This document shows positions 1 to 8,878 of a stretch of DNA of 35,007 bases, in pieces; positions within the stretch are counted from its first letter, which is position 1; each line of letters opens with the position of its first letter. The stretch covers positions 1-35,007 of the forward strand of contig NZ_CAKE01000017.1 of assembly GCF_000296835.1 (NCBI RefSeq), in the 5' to 3' direction. A program made the translations under genes and the position numbers. This DNA is from Lactobacillus hominis DSM 23910 = CRBIP 24.179 (GTDB lineage Bacteria; Bacillota; Bacilli; Lactobacillales; Lactobacillaceae). The notes under the pieces are model-generated. The model was not told the DNA's origin and did no database searches. It saw only the letters and a program-made list of their open reading frames with translations.

Positions 1-44
1 TTATTGTAAATACCAATTTTGTCTTGTTTAGATAATTTAGCCAT
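1..44 (-). mobile_element. IS3-family transposase OrfA, 5' end only (runs off window)
   Basis: An ATG at 44 reads leftward through 14 codons, MAKLSKQDKIGIYN, and leaves the window. Short N-termini of this kind (M-x-K-L-S-x-x-D-K-I) are typical of the helix-turn-helix OrfA proteins of IS3/IS150-type elements in lactobacilli. A strong hairpin directly precedes the start, as is common at the left end of such elements. The element probably ends near position 90, where the minus strand would begin TGATATGAACCCC; this boundary is inferred because the other end is not in the window. The assignment rests on only 14 residues plus context. Confidence 0.55.
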
Positions 45-51
45 AAATAAA

Positions 52-83
52 AACCTCGAAATTCTTGTCCGAATTTCGGGGTT
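52..83 (-). terminator. Hairpin between IS end and orfA start
   Basis: Thirteen-base arms at 52-64 and 71-83 (AACCTCGAAATTC / GAATTTCGGGGTT) pair with one G-U wobble around a 6-base loop. On the minus strand the arms are followed by TTTTTATTT and then the orfA ATG. This can act as a terminator that keeps outside transcription from reaching the transposase gene, a known arrangement in insertion sequences, or as an RBS-masking hairpin. Confidence 0.6.
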
Positions 84-122
84 CATATCATTCTGGATTC
101 CTTTATTTCCATATTAATTTAA

Positions 123-1064
<942 letters not shown>

Positions 1065-1093
1065 TCAAATGGAAATTAAATATTATCAATACA

Positions 1094-1137
1094 AAAAGCG
1101 ATCTCTTCAAACTATAAATTCAAAGAGATCGCTTTCG
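1094..1137 (-). terminator. Terminator after glutamine-type ABC operon
   Basis: GCGATCTCTT and AAGAGATCGC form a long inverted repeat around an AT-rich loop. On the minus strand it is followed by TTTTTG, so it ends the ABC operon coming from the right and separates it from the chimeric remnant. Confidence 0.75.
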
Positions 1138-1160
1138 TATCAACATATTCTTCTTTTATT

Positions 1161-1895
1161 CTACAATACCTTAGACAAAAATTCTTGAGCACGTTTGCTT
1201 TGAGGATGATCAAATATTTCTTCGGGACTGCCTTTTTCCTGTAAATATCCGTCAGCCATAAACCAGACTTCGTCACTAACTTCTTTAGCAAAGCCCATTT
1301 CATGCGTTACAATGACCATTGTCATTCCTGAATTAGCCAAATCCTGCATAGTTTTTAAAACTTCGCCAACCATCTCAGGATCAAGCGCACTTGTCGGCTC
1401 ATCGAATAGCATTACTTCTGGATCCATTGCTAGTGCCCGAGCAATAGCTACACGCTGCTGCTGACCACCAGATAAACTAGATGGGAATTGGCTTGCTCGA
1501 TCTGCTAGTCCAACTTTTTCAAGCAATTCCATGGCTTTTGTTTGCGCTTCTTTTTCACTGACGCTTTTTACTTTCATCGGAGCTAGTTTTATATTTTCAA
1601 CTACATTCATATTAGGAAAAAGATTGAAGCTTTGAAAAACCATACCCATTTTTTCACGTAATTCGTCTAATTCTTTTTCACCAATATGAGTTAAATCTTT
1701 ACCTTCAAAAATCACTTTACCACTACTTGGTGTCTCTAGTACGTTTAGACAGCGCAAAAAAGTACTTTTACCTGAGCCAGAAGGTCCAATAATACTAATA
1801 ACTTGCTCTTTGTTTACAACAGCCGAAATATCTTTTAATACTTCTTTCTTGCCAAAACTTTTTTTGAGGTGCTCGATTTCGATCATTTTAGTCAT
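1161..1895 (-). CDS. glnQ: Polar amino-acid ABC transporter ATP-binding protein (GlnQ type)
   Basis: This is the cytoplasmic ATPase that powers the adjacent amino-acid importer. Of 244 residues, Walker [10 protein letters not shown] starts at residue 37, the Q-loop lies in VFQSFNLF, the signature is LSGGQ at about 141-145, Walker B plus catalytic Glu is [11 protein letters not shown], and the switch His is in VTHEMGFA. Length and motifs match the GlnQ/HisP group. Its start overlaps the end of the receptor-permease gene by 8 bases, so the two are co-transcribed and probably translationally coupled. GAGGAT lies at RBS distance before the ATG. Glutamine or glutamate is the usual substrate of this fused type, but specificity cannot be read from the ATPase. 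Confidence 0.9.
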   Translation of the reverse strand: MTKMIEIEHLKKSFGKKEVLKDISAVVNKEQVISIIGPSGSGKSTFLRCLNVLETPSSGKVIFEGKDLTHIGEKELDELREKMGMVFQSFNLFPNMNVVENIKLAPMKVKSVSEKEAQTKAMELLEKVGLADRASQFPSSLSGGQQQRVAIARALAMDPEVMLFDEPTSALDPEMVGEVLKTMQDLANSGMTMVIVTHEMGFAKEVSDEVWFMADGYLQEKGSPEEIFDHPQSKRAQEFLSKVL

Positions 1896-3369
1896 TGCGC
1901 TTCATCCTCTTTTCAAAGTAGTTCAATAATCTGGTAAGTGAAAATGTCATAATGAAGTAAATAATCATTGCGATAAATAATGGTAAAACTCCACGGTAAG
2001 TAGACGTCTGGACCAATTGAGTTTGATACATCAATTCGCTAACTCCAATTACTGAAACCAGCGAACTATCTTTAAGCAAGGTAATGAACTCATTTCCTAA
2101 AGCAGGCCAAATATTTTTAATAGCTTGTGGAATAATAACATATCTAAATGCTTTGACGCGACTTAATCCTAGACAGCGCGCGGCTTCCATTTGTCCTTTA
2201 GGAAGCGAGTCGATACCTGAGCGAATATCTTCTGCCACATAAGCTCCAGAATTAAGACCAATAGCAATAATTCCGGCAACGATGGCTGATAAGTTAGAAA
2301 TCAAATAACCGATGCCAAAGTACACAAATAAAATTTGAACCATTTGTGGCGTTCCACGAATAAATTCGATATAGCAAACAGCAACCCAGTGCAAAATAGG
2401 ATTCTTAGAAAAACGCATCAAAGCAAGTAAAGTACCTAAGATAATACCAATTAAAACTGAGAAGATGGTAATTACAATGGTATACCAGATACCTTTAAAG
2501 AAATATGGAATGTATTTTGCAAAAGTATTGTTTTTCTGCGTTGTCTTCATATACTTTGCAGCTGCTGGCAAGAACTTTTTATCAACCAATTTATCCTTTT
2601 TAACCTTATTGATTGTTTTGTTCACTTGAGCTACCAAATCATTTTGACCTTTAGCAATTGCTACAGCATTTCCAGCTTGGCTATCTTTGATATCAGATCT
2701 AACAGCCACTAAGCTCTTATTATTTTGAGCATATGCTTTAGCAGTCAATTCTTCCATTAAAACTGCTTGCACTTTGCCTGATTGCAAAGCTAAAACCAAA
2801 TTGTTGATCTTACCTAAACCTTTAGCTTTAGAAGACTTCATCTGACTTTGAATTTCATCATATTGAATTGAGCCAGTCTGTGCTCCTACAGTTTTGCCTT
2901 TTAACTTGCTGATCGTGTCATATTTATCACGATCTTTTTTATTTAATAAGAAAAATTCACCACTTGGTTTGTAATAAATTTTGGAAAATGCAACGCTCTT
3001 TTTTCTTTCTGCAGTAGGCGTCATGGCTGAGATAACCATGTCCACTTTTCCAGTTTCTAGAGCAACTAGCAATGAATCAAACGACATGTTTTTAATAACT
3101 AATTTCACGCCCATATCTTTAGCGATTTGGCGCGCTAATTCGATATCAACACCAACATAGCGCGTTTTGCCGTTTTCACTAGCGGTAAATTCAAGCGGTG
3201 GATAATCAGCTGATGTACCAACTACTAATTTGCCGCTTTTTTTTATATTCTTTAAAACTGTGCCCTGTTCGATTTTTTTAGCGGAAGCATAAGTTGTTGC
3301 CGGCGTAAGCAAGCTAACTGCAGCAAATAATAGCGCTAAGAAAAAAGTTATCCATTTTTTCTTTGTCAT
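1888..3369 (-). CDS. glnP: Glutamine-type ABC transporter, substrate-binding/permease fusion
   Basis: This 493-residue protein fuses an extracellular receptor to the membrane permease, as in the GlnP transporters of lactic acid bacteria. Residues 1-29 form a signal sequence ending at TYASA; there is no lipobox, as expected because the receptor is tethered by the permease. The receptor domain covers about 40-275 ([43 protein letters not shown]). The permease domain, about 283-490, carries the coupling loop [25 protein letters not shown]. Only one receptor domain is present, whereas some GlnP proteins carry two. A good promoter lies upstream (3415-3444), with GAGGAG as RBS. It forms an operon with the downstream ATPase gene. 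The substrate is probably glutamine/glutamate but is inferred. Confidence 0.88.
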   Translation of the reverse strand: MTKKKWITFFLALLFAAVSLLTPATTYASAKKIEQGTVLKNIKKSGKLVVGTSADYPPLEFTASENGKTRYVGVDIELARQIAKDMGVKLVIKNMSFDSLLVALETGKVDMVISAMTPTAERKKSVAFSKIYYKPSGEFFLLNKKDRDKYDTISKLKGKTVGAQTGSIQYDEIQSQMKSSKAKGLGKINNLVLALQSGKVQAVLMEELTAKAYAQNNKSLVAVRSDIKDSQAGNAVAIAKGQNDLVAQVNKTINKVKKDKLVDKKFLPAAAKYMKTTQKNNTFAKYIPYFFKGIWYTIVITIFSVLIGIILGTLLALMRFSKNPILHWVAVCYIEFIRGTPQMVQILFVYFGIGYLISNLSAIVAGIIAIGLNSGAYVAEDIRSGIDSLPKGQMEAARCLGLSRVKAFRYVIIPQAIKNIWPALGNEFITLLKDSSLVSVIGVSELMYQTQLVQTSTYRGVLPLFIAMIIYFIMTFSLTRLLNYFEKRMKRND

Positions 3370-3414
3370 CGAACTCCTCTTTCATTATTATATTAAGCCT
3401 TTAAATATTTTTTA

Positions 3415-3444
3415 ATTATAGCGAAAAAATAACTCTCAGTGCAA
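3415..3444 (-). promoter_or_regulatory. Promoter of glnP-glnQ operon
   Basis: On the minus strand TTGCAC (-35) and a perfect TATAAT (-10) are separated by 18 bases. The start codon is about 45 bases downstream of the -10. No operator-like repeat is evident. Confidence 0.7.
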
Positions 3445-3453
3445 GAGCAAATT

Positions 3454-3478
3454 AAAAAGCCAGTTTTCACTAGCTTTT
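3454..3478 (-). terminator. Terminator after rarA
   Basis: On the minus strand AAAAGCTAGT-GAAA-ACTGGCTTTTT forms a GNRA-looped hairpin with a T tract, beginning at the rarA stop codon. It ends the patatin-rarA operon. Confidence 0.75.
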
Positions 3479-4790
3479 ACTCGTCCTGCTTTTCATGCCA
3501 TTTTTGTATCTGCTCTAATCGCTGTTTAAAACGAATTTCATGACCTTGTTCTGTTGGAAAATAGTAATGATGCCCCACTAAATTATCAGGCATTGTCTGC
3601 ATCGACGTGATTTTATCCTTTGTATCATGGGCATATTGATAGTTTTTACCATAGCCCGCTTCTTTCATCAGTTTTGTGACACCATTGCGAATTTGCAAAG
3701 GAACCGGCTGATTCAAAGTTTCTTTAACATCTTTAGCCACATTTTGTGTTGCCATATAAATAGCATTTGATTTCGGTGCAAGCGAAAGATAAATCACCAG
3801 CTCTGTTAAGTGAACATTGCACTCCGGCATCCCTAAAAACTGGCATGCTTGATAAACATTAATCGCTAAATTCAAGGCATTCATATCCGCTAGTCCAATA
3901 TCTTCGCTAGCAAAACGAACGCATCTTCTAGCGATATATAGCGGATCTTCACCACCTTCTAGCATCCTAGTTAACCAATAAATGGCACTATCAACATCGC
4001 TATTGCGCATAGATTTATGAAGAGCAGAAATCACATTATAGTGATCTTCACCATTTTTATCATATTTTAAAGTTTTGCCGCCTAAAATTTGCGTTAGCAA
4101 ATCACTATCAGTTTTTATTCTGCCATCACTTTCGATATCGCTGTTTTCTACAATCATTTCTAAAGTATTTAAGGCGCTGCGAGCATCTCCATCAGCAAAA
4201 ATAGCAATTTGATGCAAGATCTTACAATCTATATTCAGCGTTTGGTCAAAGCCTTCTTTTAAAGCACGCTCCAGCATTTTACTGATTTCGGCTTCATCAA
4301 GCTGCTTCAATACGAAAACTCGACAACGCGAAAGTAGCGCTGAATTAACTTCAAAAGAAGGGTTTTCAGTAGTTGCTCCGATTAAAACAATAGAGCCATT
4401 TTCCACAAACGGCAAAAAGGCATCTTGTTGCGCCTTATTAAAGCGGTGAATTTCATCCACAAAAACAATAGTCTTTTGTCCTAAATCAGCATTCTTTTCA
4501 GCATCGCCCATTACCTTTTTAATATCTTTAATTGAGCTGGTAACTGCTGAAAATGAAATAAACTCAGCTTTAGTATGCCGCGCAATTACACGTGCCAGTG
4601 TCGTCTTGCCCACTCCTGGCGGTCCCCATAAAATCATCGATGGCACCTGATCTTGGTCGATCATCTGACGCAAGATCTTTCCCTTACCAAGCAAATGGCT
4701 TTGTCCAACAATTTCATCTAAAGTTTGCGGACGCATTCTGCTAGCCAAAGGTTCATTATTTTTATTTGTAAAAAGAGATTCTTGTTTCAT
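3477..4790 (-). CDS. rarA: Replication-associated recombination protein RarA (MgsA family AAA+ ATPase)
   Basis: RarA is a clamp-loader-like AAA+ ATPase that acts at stalled replication forks. The 437 residues have the usual family length: Walker A GPPGVGKT at 56-63, Walker B VFVDEIHRF around 109-117, sensor 1 GATTENPSF, and the arginine-finger region LLSRCRVF. The C-terminal part (KSMRNSDVDSAIYWLTRMLEGGEDP, ARRCVRFASEDIGLA) is the conserved tetramerisation domain of MgsA/RarA. Its ATG start overlaps the end of the upstream patatin-like gene by 4 bases, so the two form an operon despite no obvious functional link. Confidence 0.93.
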   Translation of the reverse strand: MKQESLFTNKNNEPLASRMRPQTLDEIVGQSHLLGKGKILRQMIDQDQVPSMILWGPPGVGKTTLARVIARHTKAEFISFSAVTSSIKDIKKVMGDAEKNADLGQKTIVFVDEIHRFNKAQQDAFLPFVENGSIVLIGATTENPSFEVNSALLSRCRVFVLKQLDEAEISKMLERALKEGFDQTLNIDCKILHQIAIFADGDARSALNTLEMIVENSDIESDGRIKTDSDLLTQILGGKTLKYDKNGEDHYNVISALHKSMRNSDVDSAIYWLTRMLEGGEDPLYIARRCVRFASEDIGLADMNALNLAINVYQACQFLGMPECNVHLTELVIYLSLAPKSNAIYMATQNVAKDVKETLNQPVPLQIRNGVTKLMKEAGYGKNYQYAHDTKDKITSMQTMPDNLVGHHYYFPTEQGHEIRFKQRLEQIQKWHEKQDE

Positions 4791-5644
4791 GATTGTTTTA
4801 AAAATACTTTCAAAGAAGACATATTTTCAACCATCGTCTTTCTTCCAATTTCATAAACTCTAGTTAACTCTCGGGGATCTTTTTCCATTGTCCCAATGTT
4901 TAAAGTATGCGGTGGTCTGATTACAAAGATCTGTTTACTTCTTTCTTGTTTGGCAATTTTATCTAAGACAGCATTGTAATCCTGCGTTCTAGTTTTTAGT
5001 CTTTTTAAAACTTGAGGATATTTATGCAAAATTGCTTTTAAAAAAAGATAGGTATGTTTGTTAACTTTGCGATATTCTTTTGGCTGAGTTAAAACAACAA
5101 GATTGCGATTATAGCCACGCTTTTCAAAAAATTCTAATGGTATCGAATCACTTACTCCACCGTCCCAATAATAACGATTGCCAATTTTAACAGGTCTTGC
5201 AAAAAATGGAATTGACGATGAAGCCCTAATCCACTGCAAATCAGCTGTTTTTCCATTAATTAGTTTATGATAAACTGGATCGCCGGTTTGAATATCAGTT
5301 GCTACGCACCAAAATTCCATTGGATCCTTTGCAAAAGTTTCGGCATCAAAGATATCTAATTCTTCTGGCAATTCCCGATAACAAAAATCAGCTCCATACA
5401 AATCGCCGGTTTTAAGCCAAGACTGCCAACTAGATAAGCGTGGATCGCGCGCATAGCGTACATTGTATCTTAAAACTCGACCGACTTGGTGCGACTTATA
5501 ATTTACTCCAAAGGCAGCACCTGCAGACACCCCGATCGCACCATCGAATTTAATATTGTTTTCTAATAGCACATCTTGCACTCCTGCACTAAATAAGCCG
5601 CGCATTGCGCCACCTTCAAATACGATACCAGTTTTTGCTTTCAC
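4787..5644 (-). CDS. Patatin-like phospholipase/acylhydrolase (YjjU type)
   Basis: This is a predicted cytoplasmic serine acylhydrolase of the bacterial patatin family. It has the oxyanion loop GGAMRG at 11-16, the nucleophile elbow GVSAG at 38-42 (Ser40) and the dyad Asp in DGG at 161-163, so it looks catalytically intact. The 285-residue length and the arrangement FEGGAMRGLFSAGV resemble YjjU-type proteins, whose substrate is not established; phospholipid or another acyl ester is likely. The start is GTG with AAAGGA nine bases upstream. No signal peptide is visible. It overlaps rarA by 4 bases and is the first gene of that operon. Confidence 0.85.
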   Translation of the reverse strand: MKAKTGIVFEGGAMRGLFSAGVQDVLLENNIKFDGAIGVSAGAAFGVNYKSHQVGRVLRYNVRYARDPRLSSWQSWLKTGDLYGADFCYRELPEELDIFDAETFAKDPMEFWCVATDIQTGDPVYHKLINGKTADLQWIRASSSIPFFARPVKIGNRYYWDGGVSDSIPLEFFEKRGYNRNLVVLTQPKEYRKVNKHTYLFLKAILHKYPQVLKRLKTRTQDYNAVLDKIAKQERSKQIFVIRPPHTLNIGTMEKDPRELTRVYEIGRKTMVENMSSLKVFLKQS

Positions 5645-5684
5645 TTAATCAGATCCTTTATCTTAATTAAGGTCATTTTATCAC

Positions 5685-5712
5685 GAAAAAAGCTCACCTT
5701 TTAAGTGAGCTT
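5685..5712 (-). terminator. Terminator after MFS gene
   Basis: AAGCTCAC and GTGAGCTT arms, with a TTTTTT tract on the minus strand, follow the MFS stop codon and separate it from the patatin-rarA operon. Confidence 0.8.
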
Positions 5713-5717
5713 CTCAT

Positions 5718-7094
5718 TTATTCAGTTTTATCTTTCTTTGCATTTAAAATCCAGTTATACTTCTTGGTAAAACCAAACAGCAAAACAAGACTCAAAATCA
5801 CATACAATGCAGTTGCAATATAGTATGCATATGAATAACCAATTGGTTTACGTAATAAGTAAAATTCTGTAAATAAACCATCAACAATACCGATTACTGC
5901 ATAAGCAATTTGCACGACTGCTGTAAAAGCAGGTCGCATGTCTTTGTCAACAATGACCATTTGAATTTCTTGTTGAATCGGCATAGTTGCGTTAGCTAAA
6001 CCTGATCTTAAAAAGAGCAATACACCGACCGTGATAAACAAAGTTACTCCAGTACCAAAATTGCGTCCGTTAGCCATCATAAACATCAATGGCGCACAAG
6101 TTAAAGTACCTGCTGCAATTGATACAATCGCACCTAATTTTTTAGCTAAAAATGGAGCAAAGAAGTAACCAATAAACATTGCGGCTGTCTGGAAAGTATT
6201 AATCGTTGAAGTTATTCCCCGGGGAATATGCAAAAAGTCATTCAAATAAATTGGAATATATGGCACTACCAATCTAGCACCTAATTGGATACCTGCAATA
6301 TAGGCAATCCACATTAAAGTATCTTTATTGATTAAAGCCTTAAAAGCAGCTTTCTTTTCTTCAGGAGTTTCTGCCTTCTTTTTATCAACTGTACGATAAT
6401 CTTGTGGCTCATCTTTAATAAAGAATGCCAAAAAGAATGCGAGCATATTGAAAATTGCTGTTGCAATTAATACCCAGCGATAAGCATTGGTATAATTCGT
6501 TAGCATCATGCCATACATTGCTTGCGGGTGAGCTGATAAATTAGAGGCTGAATCATAAGAAATGCCCTGCAATAAGCTAAAGAACCAGACAACAGCCTTT
6601 CCACCAATAAAAGTTAAAATAGTCTGGCATACCAAGTTAACAACCATTACGACCGTGAACATCTTAGTTCTAATTTCTTTTGGTACATAAGAAGTCCACA
6701 TCAAAGGATACATCAAATCATAAACACCAATCGCGGTCCATGAAATAATGTAAGAAAACATAATAATGACTTGATTTTGTGTAACCGTCGTTAAAAACAA
6801 AAAGATTGACGTCAATGGTGGCAGTACAAGTAAGATTTTCCGATAACCAAAATCATGCACTGTCACAATCATTAGCGACATCAATAAAGCAGTGATAGCA
6901 TTAAAAATATTTAATCCAGAAATCAAATGCGGTGCAACTATATCAAAATACGATAAAGCTGCATCGTTTGTAATCCCTGTTACTGCGCCTAAAATCCCAT
7001 AAATCCATAAATATAGATAAACATTCTTTTTATAGCGTGGTTTCCATTGCTTAATTACGGCTTTTTCTGAAGCTGTCACAAATATAACCTTCAT
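5718..7094 (-). CDS. MFS transporter, substrate unknown
   Basis: This integral membrane protein has about 12 hydrophobic helices in 458 residues, with a charged central loop (DEPQDYRTVDKKKAETPEEKKAAFKALI) between the two six-helix halves, as in the major facilitator superfamily. I do not recognise a specific subfamily; sugar or drug transport would be guesses. No good RBS precedes the ATG at 7094. A GTG five codons later (7079) has GAAGG eight bases upstream, giving a start MTASEKAVIK that is probably the true one. It is transcribed alone, divergently from udk. Confidence 0.75.
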   Translation of the reverse strand: MKVIFVTASEKAVIKQWKPRYKKNVYLYLWIYGILGAVTGITNDAALSYFDIVAPHLISGLNIFNAITALLMSLMIVTVHDFGYRKILLVLPPLTSIFLFLTTVTQNQVIIMFSYIISWTAIGVYDLMYPLMWTSYVPKEIRTKMFTVVMVVNLVCQTILTFIGGKAVVWFFSLLQGISYDSASNLSAHPQAMYGMMLTNYTNAYRWVLIATAIFNMLAFFLAFFIKDEPQDYRTVDKKKAETPEEKKAAFKALINKDTLMWIAYIAGIQLGARLVVPYIPIYLNDFLHIPRGITSTINTFQTAAMFIGYFFAPFLAKKLGAIVSIAAGTLTCAPLMFMMANGRNFGTGVTLFITVGVLLFLRSGLANATMPIQQEIQMVIVDKDMRPAFTAVVQIAYAVIGIVDGLFTEFYLLRKPIGYSYAYYIATALYVILSLVLLFGFTKKYNWILNAKKDKTE

Positions 7095-7211
7095 TCTAAA
7101 CTGATATCTAACGTAAAATTCGCAACTATTCTGTAACCATCCTATTTTATCTTAATCCTCTTTTAGAAAAAATGCACAAAATCTCGCAAACTTTTCGATA
7201 AACGCCCCATT

Positions 7212-7242
7212 TTGCCTGATTTTAGAGTATTATTGTTATAGT
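7212..7242 (+). promoter_or_regulatory. Possible udk promoter
   Basis: TTGCCT at 7212-7217 and TATAGT at 7237-7242 are 19 bases apart, a little long for a standard promoter. The position, 20 bases before the start codon, fits, but the match is only moderate. Confidence 0.35.
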
Positions 7243-7261
7243 TTAAAAAAGGAGTACAGGA

Positions 7262-7900
7262 ATGTTAAAGAGTAAACGCCCTATTATCATCGGTATTGCC
7301 GGTGGATCCGGAAGTGGAAAAACAACAATTGCCCATGAAATTTACGATCAGTTGCAGCAAGACGATCACATTTTAATTATGACTCAAGATTCTTACTACA
7401 AGAATAATGATGATCTTCCGATGTCTGAGAGAAAAAAGATCAATTACGATCATCCAGATGCATTTGATATGCCCTTACTCGTCGAACAATTAGAAGATCT
7501 GATGTCATATAGATCTGTTGAAACGCCAGTTTATGACTTTACTGCTCATACTCGAAGCACGCGCACTATTCATACAGAACCTGCTGATATCATTATCTTA
7601 GAAGGTATTTTAGTCTTAGCTGAAGAAGAGCTGCGTAATTTAATGAATATTAAGGTCTTTGTTGATACAGATGATGATATTCGTTTTATTCGTCGTCTAG
7701 AGCGCGACACTCAAGAACGAGGCCGTTCAGTAGAATCTGTCATTGATCAATATTTAGCAACAGTTAAACCAATGTACAATCAATTCATCGAACCCACCAA
7801 GCGATATGCGGACATTATTGTACCAGAAGGTGGAGAAAATACTGTCGCTATCGACATGCTTACTACTAAAATTCGTTCAGTTTTAAGCGATGTTCAATAA
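7262..7900 (+). CDS. udk: Uridine kinase
   Basis: Uridine kinase phosphorylates uridine and cytidine to UMP and CMP in pyrimidine salvage. The 212-residue length is typical. The P-loop GGSGSGKT is at 14-21, followed by the family segments [35 protein letters not shown], the Walker B-like IILEGIL, and the lid region [21 protein letters not shown] lies seven bases before the ATG. The gene stands alone between divergent and convergent neighbours. It complements the pyrFE genes later in the window, but no PyrR-type hairpin was seen in its leader. Confidence 0.95.
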   Translation: MLKSKRPIIIGIAGGSGSGKTTIAHEIYDQLQQDDHILIMTQDSYYKNNDDLPMSERKKINYDHPDAFDMPLLVEQLEDLMSYRSVETPVYDFTAHTRSTRTIHTEPADIIILEGILVLAEEELRNLMNIKVFVDTDDDIRFIRRLERDTQERGRSVESVIDQYLATVKPMYNQFIEPTKRYADIIVPEGGENTVAIDMLTTKIRSVLSDVQ

Positions 7901-7908
7901 TTAAAACA

Positions 7909-7952
7909 AAAAGCTTACGAAGCATTGATTTTTTTATTAAATGCTACGCAAG
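7909..7952. terminator. Bidirectional terminator between udk and the beta-repeat gene
   Basis: Arms AAAAAGCTTACGAAGCA and TGCTACGCAAGCTTTTTTT pair with few mismatches, and there are T tracts on both strands, so the hairpin can serve both convergent genes. Confidence 0.75.
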
Positions 7953-7958
7953 CTTTTT

Positions 7959-8756
7959 TTACTGAATAACATTATCGCCATCCACTGTTTGCATATTTAA
8001 AATATAACCTGCTGGATCAGGATCATTTTCGATCACATTTTGTCCATTAACAGTCTTAAAGACAGCCTTCTTAACATTTACGCTCCATACTGTATTAGTG
8101 CCTTCAATATTTTTAACAAAATAATCACTATCAAAATGAACATGATCGATCGTTAAGTTGCCGCATTTTAACTGACTATCGCCACCTGCAATAGAACTAT
8201 CAGTTAATGAAACATTGCCATTAGCTATCGATAAATGCATATCTGCAAGTGTCGAACCTGACACTTTAATTTCGCCATTGTAAGTCGTTAATTTTCCGTC
8301 GCCTAATTTACTATTTCTAACAGTCACATTGCCGTCGCTAGTTTCAAGTAAAGCTTCACTAGCTTGACTTCGTCGCACGCGCACACGCCCCTGGCTAGAT
8401 TTGAGCCACATACGTTCACTATCAAGATCAACAATCTCAATGTTTCCTTCATTTGTTTGCAAATCAAGACTATTTAAGGCATGATCTTTAGGCACGGTAA
8501 TAGTTAAAACTTGCTCTGGATTTTGAGAAAATTGCACGAGATGTGTTTTTTGCTTAAAAGATAGACTGCCATTTTCTTGTTTTAATTGTGGAAGCATACT
8601 TTCTTTTCCCACAAAGCTAGCTTTAAATTCTGAACCAACTTCTAATACAACATTGCATTCAGTTAACTTCGTGCTAAGACTAGAAAATGCCCTCAAATCA
8701 AAAGAATGCTGAATTACTTTATCTTCTTTTTTAGCAAATAATTTCAAAAACATCAT
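7959..8756 (-). CDS. DUF4097-like beta-repeat protein
   Basis: This 265-residue protein shows about 20-residue repeats of the form L-x-T-x-DGNVTV-x-NS (LETSDGNVTVRNSKLGDG, LTTYNGEIKVSGSTLADM, LSIANGNVSLTDSSIAGG, LKCGNLTIDHVHF). They suggest a right-handed beta-solenoid or stacked beta-sheet like the DUF4097 'putative adhesin' family. No signal peptide or membrane helix is visible, so it looks cytoplasmic; in Firmicutes such proteins are often linked to envelope-stress or PspC/LiaI-type loci, but no such partner is nearby here. A start one codon later (MFLK) is possible. GAGGAGTGAG lies just upstream as RBS. Function unknown. Confidence 0.7.
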   Translation of the reverse strand: MMFLKLFAKKEDKVIQHSFDLRAFSSLSTKLTECNVVLEVGSEFKASFVGKESMLPQLKQENGSLSFKQKTHLVQFSQNPEQVLTITVPKDHALNSLDLQTNEGNIEIVDLDSERMWLKSSQGRVRVRRSQASEALLETSDGNVTVRNSKLGDGKLTTYNGEIKVSGSTLADMHLSIANGNVSLTDSSIAGGDSQLKCGNLTIDHVHFDSDYFVKNIEGTNTVWSVNVKKAVFKTVNGQNVIENDPDPAGYILNMQTVDGDNVIQ

Positions 8757-8838
8757 CTCACTCCTCGCGAAATTAAATTTATATTAATTATATTAATAAT
8801 TAATGGCTTTTTCAAATATTTTTTATATTTTGCTAATA

Positions 8839-8871
8839 AAAAAGTCTTAAGGCGATTTCCTTAAGACTTCT
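8839..8871 (-). terminator. Terminator after treB
   Basis: AAGTCTTAAGG (8842-8852) and CCTTAAGACTT (8859-8869) form a perfect 11-bp stem, with TTTTTT on the minus strand. Confidence 0.85.
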
Positions 8872-8878
8872 CATTTAT

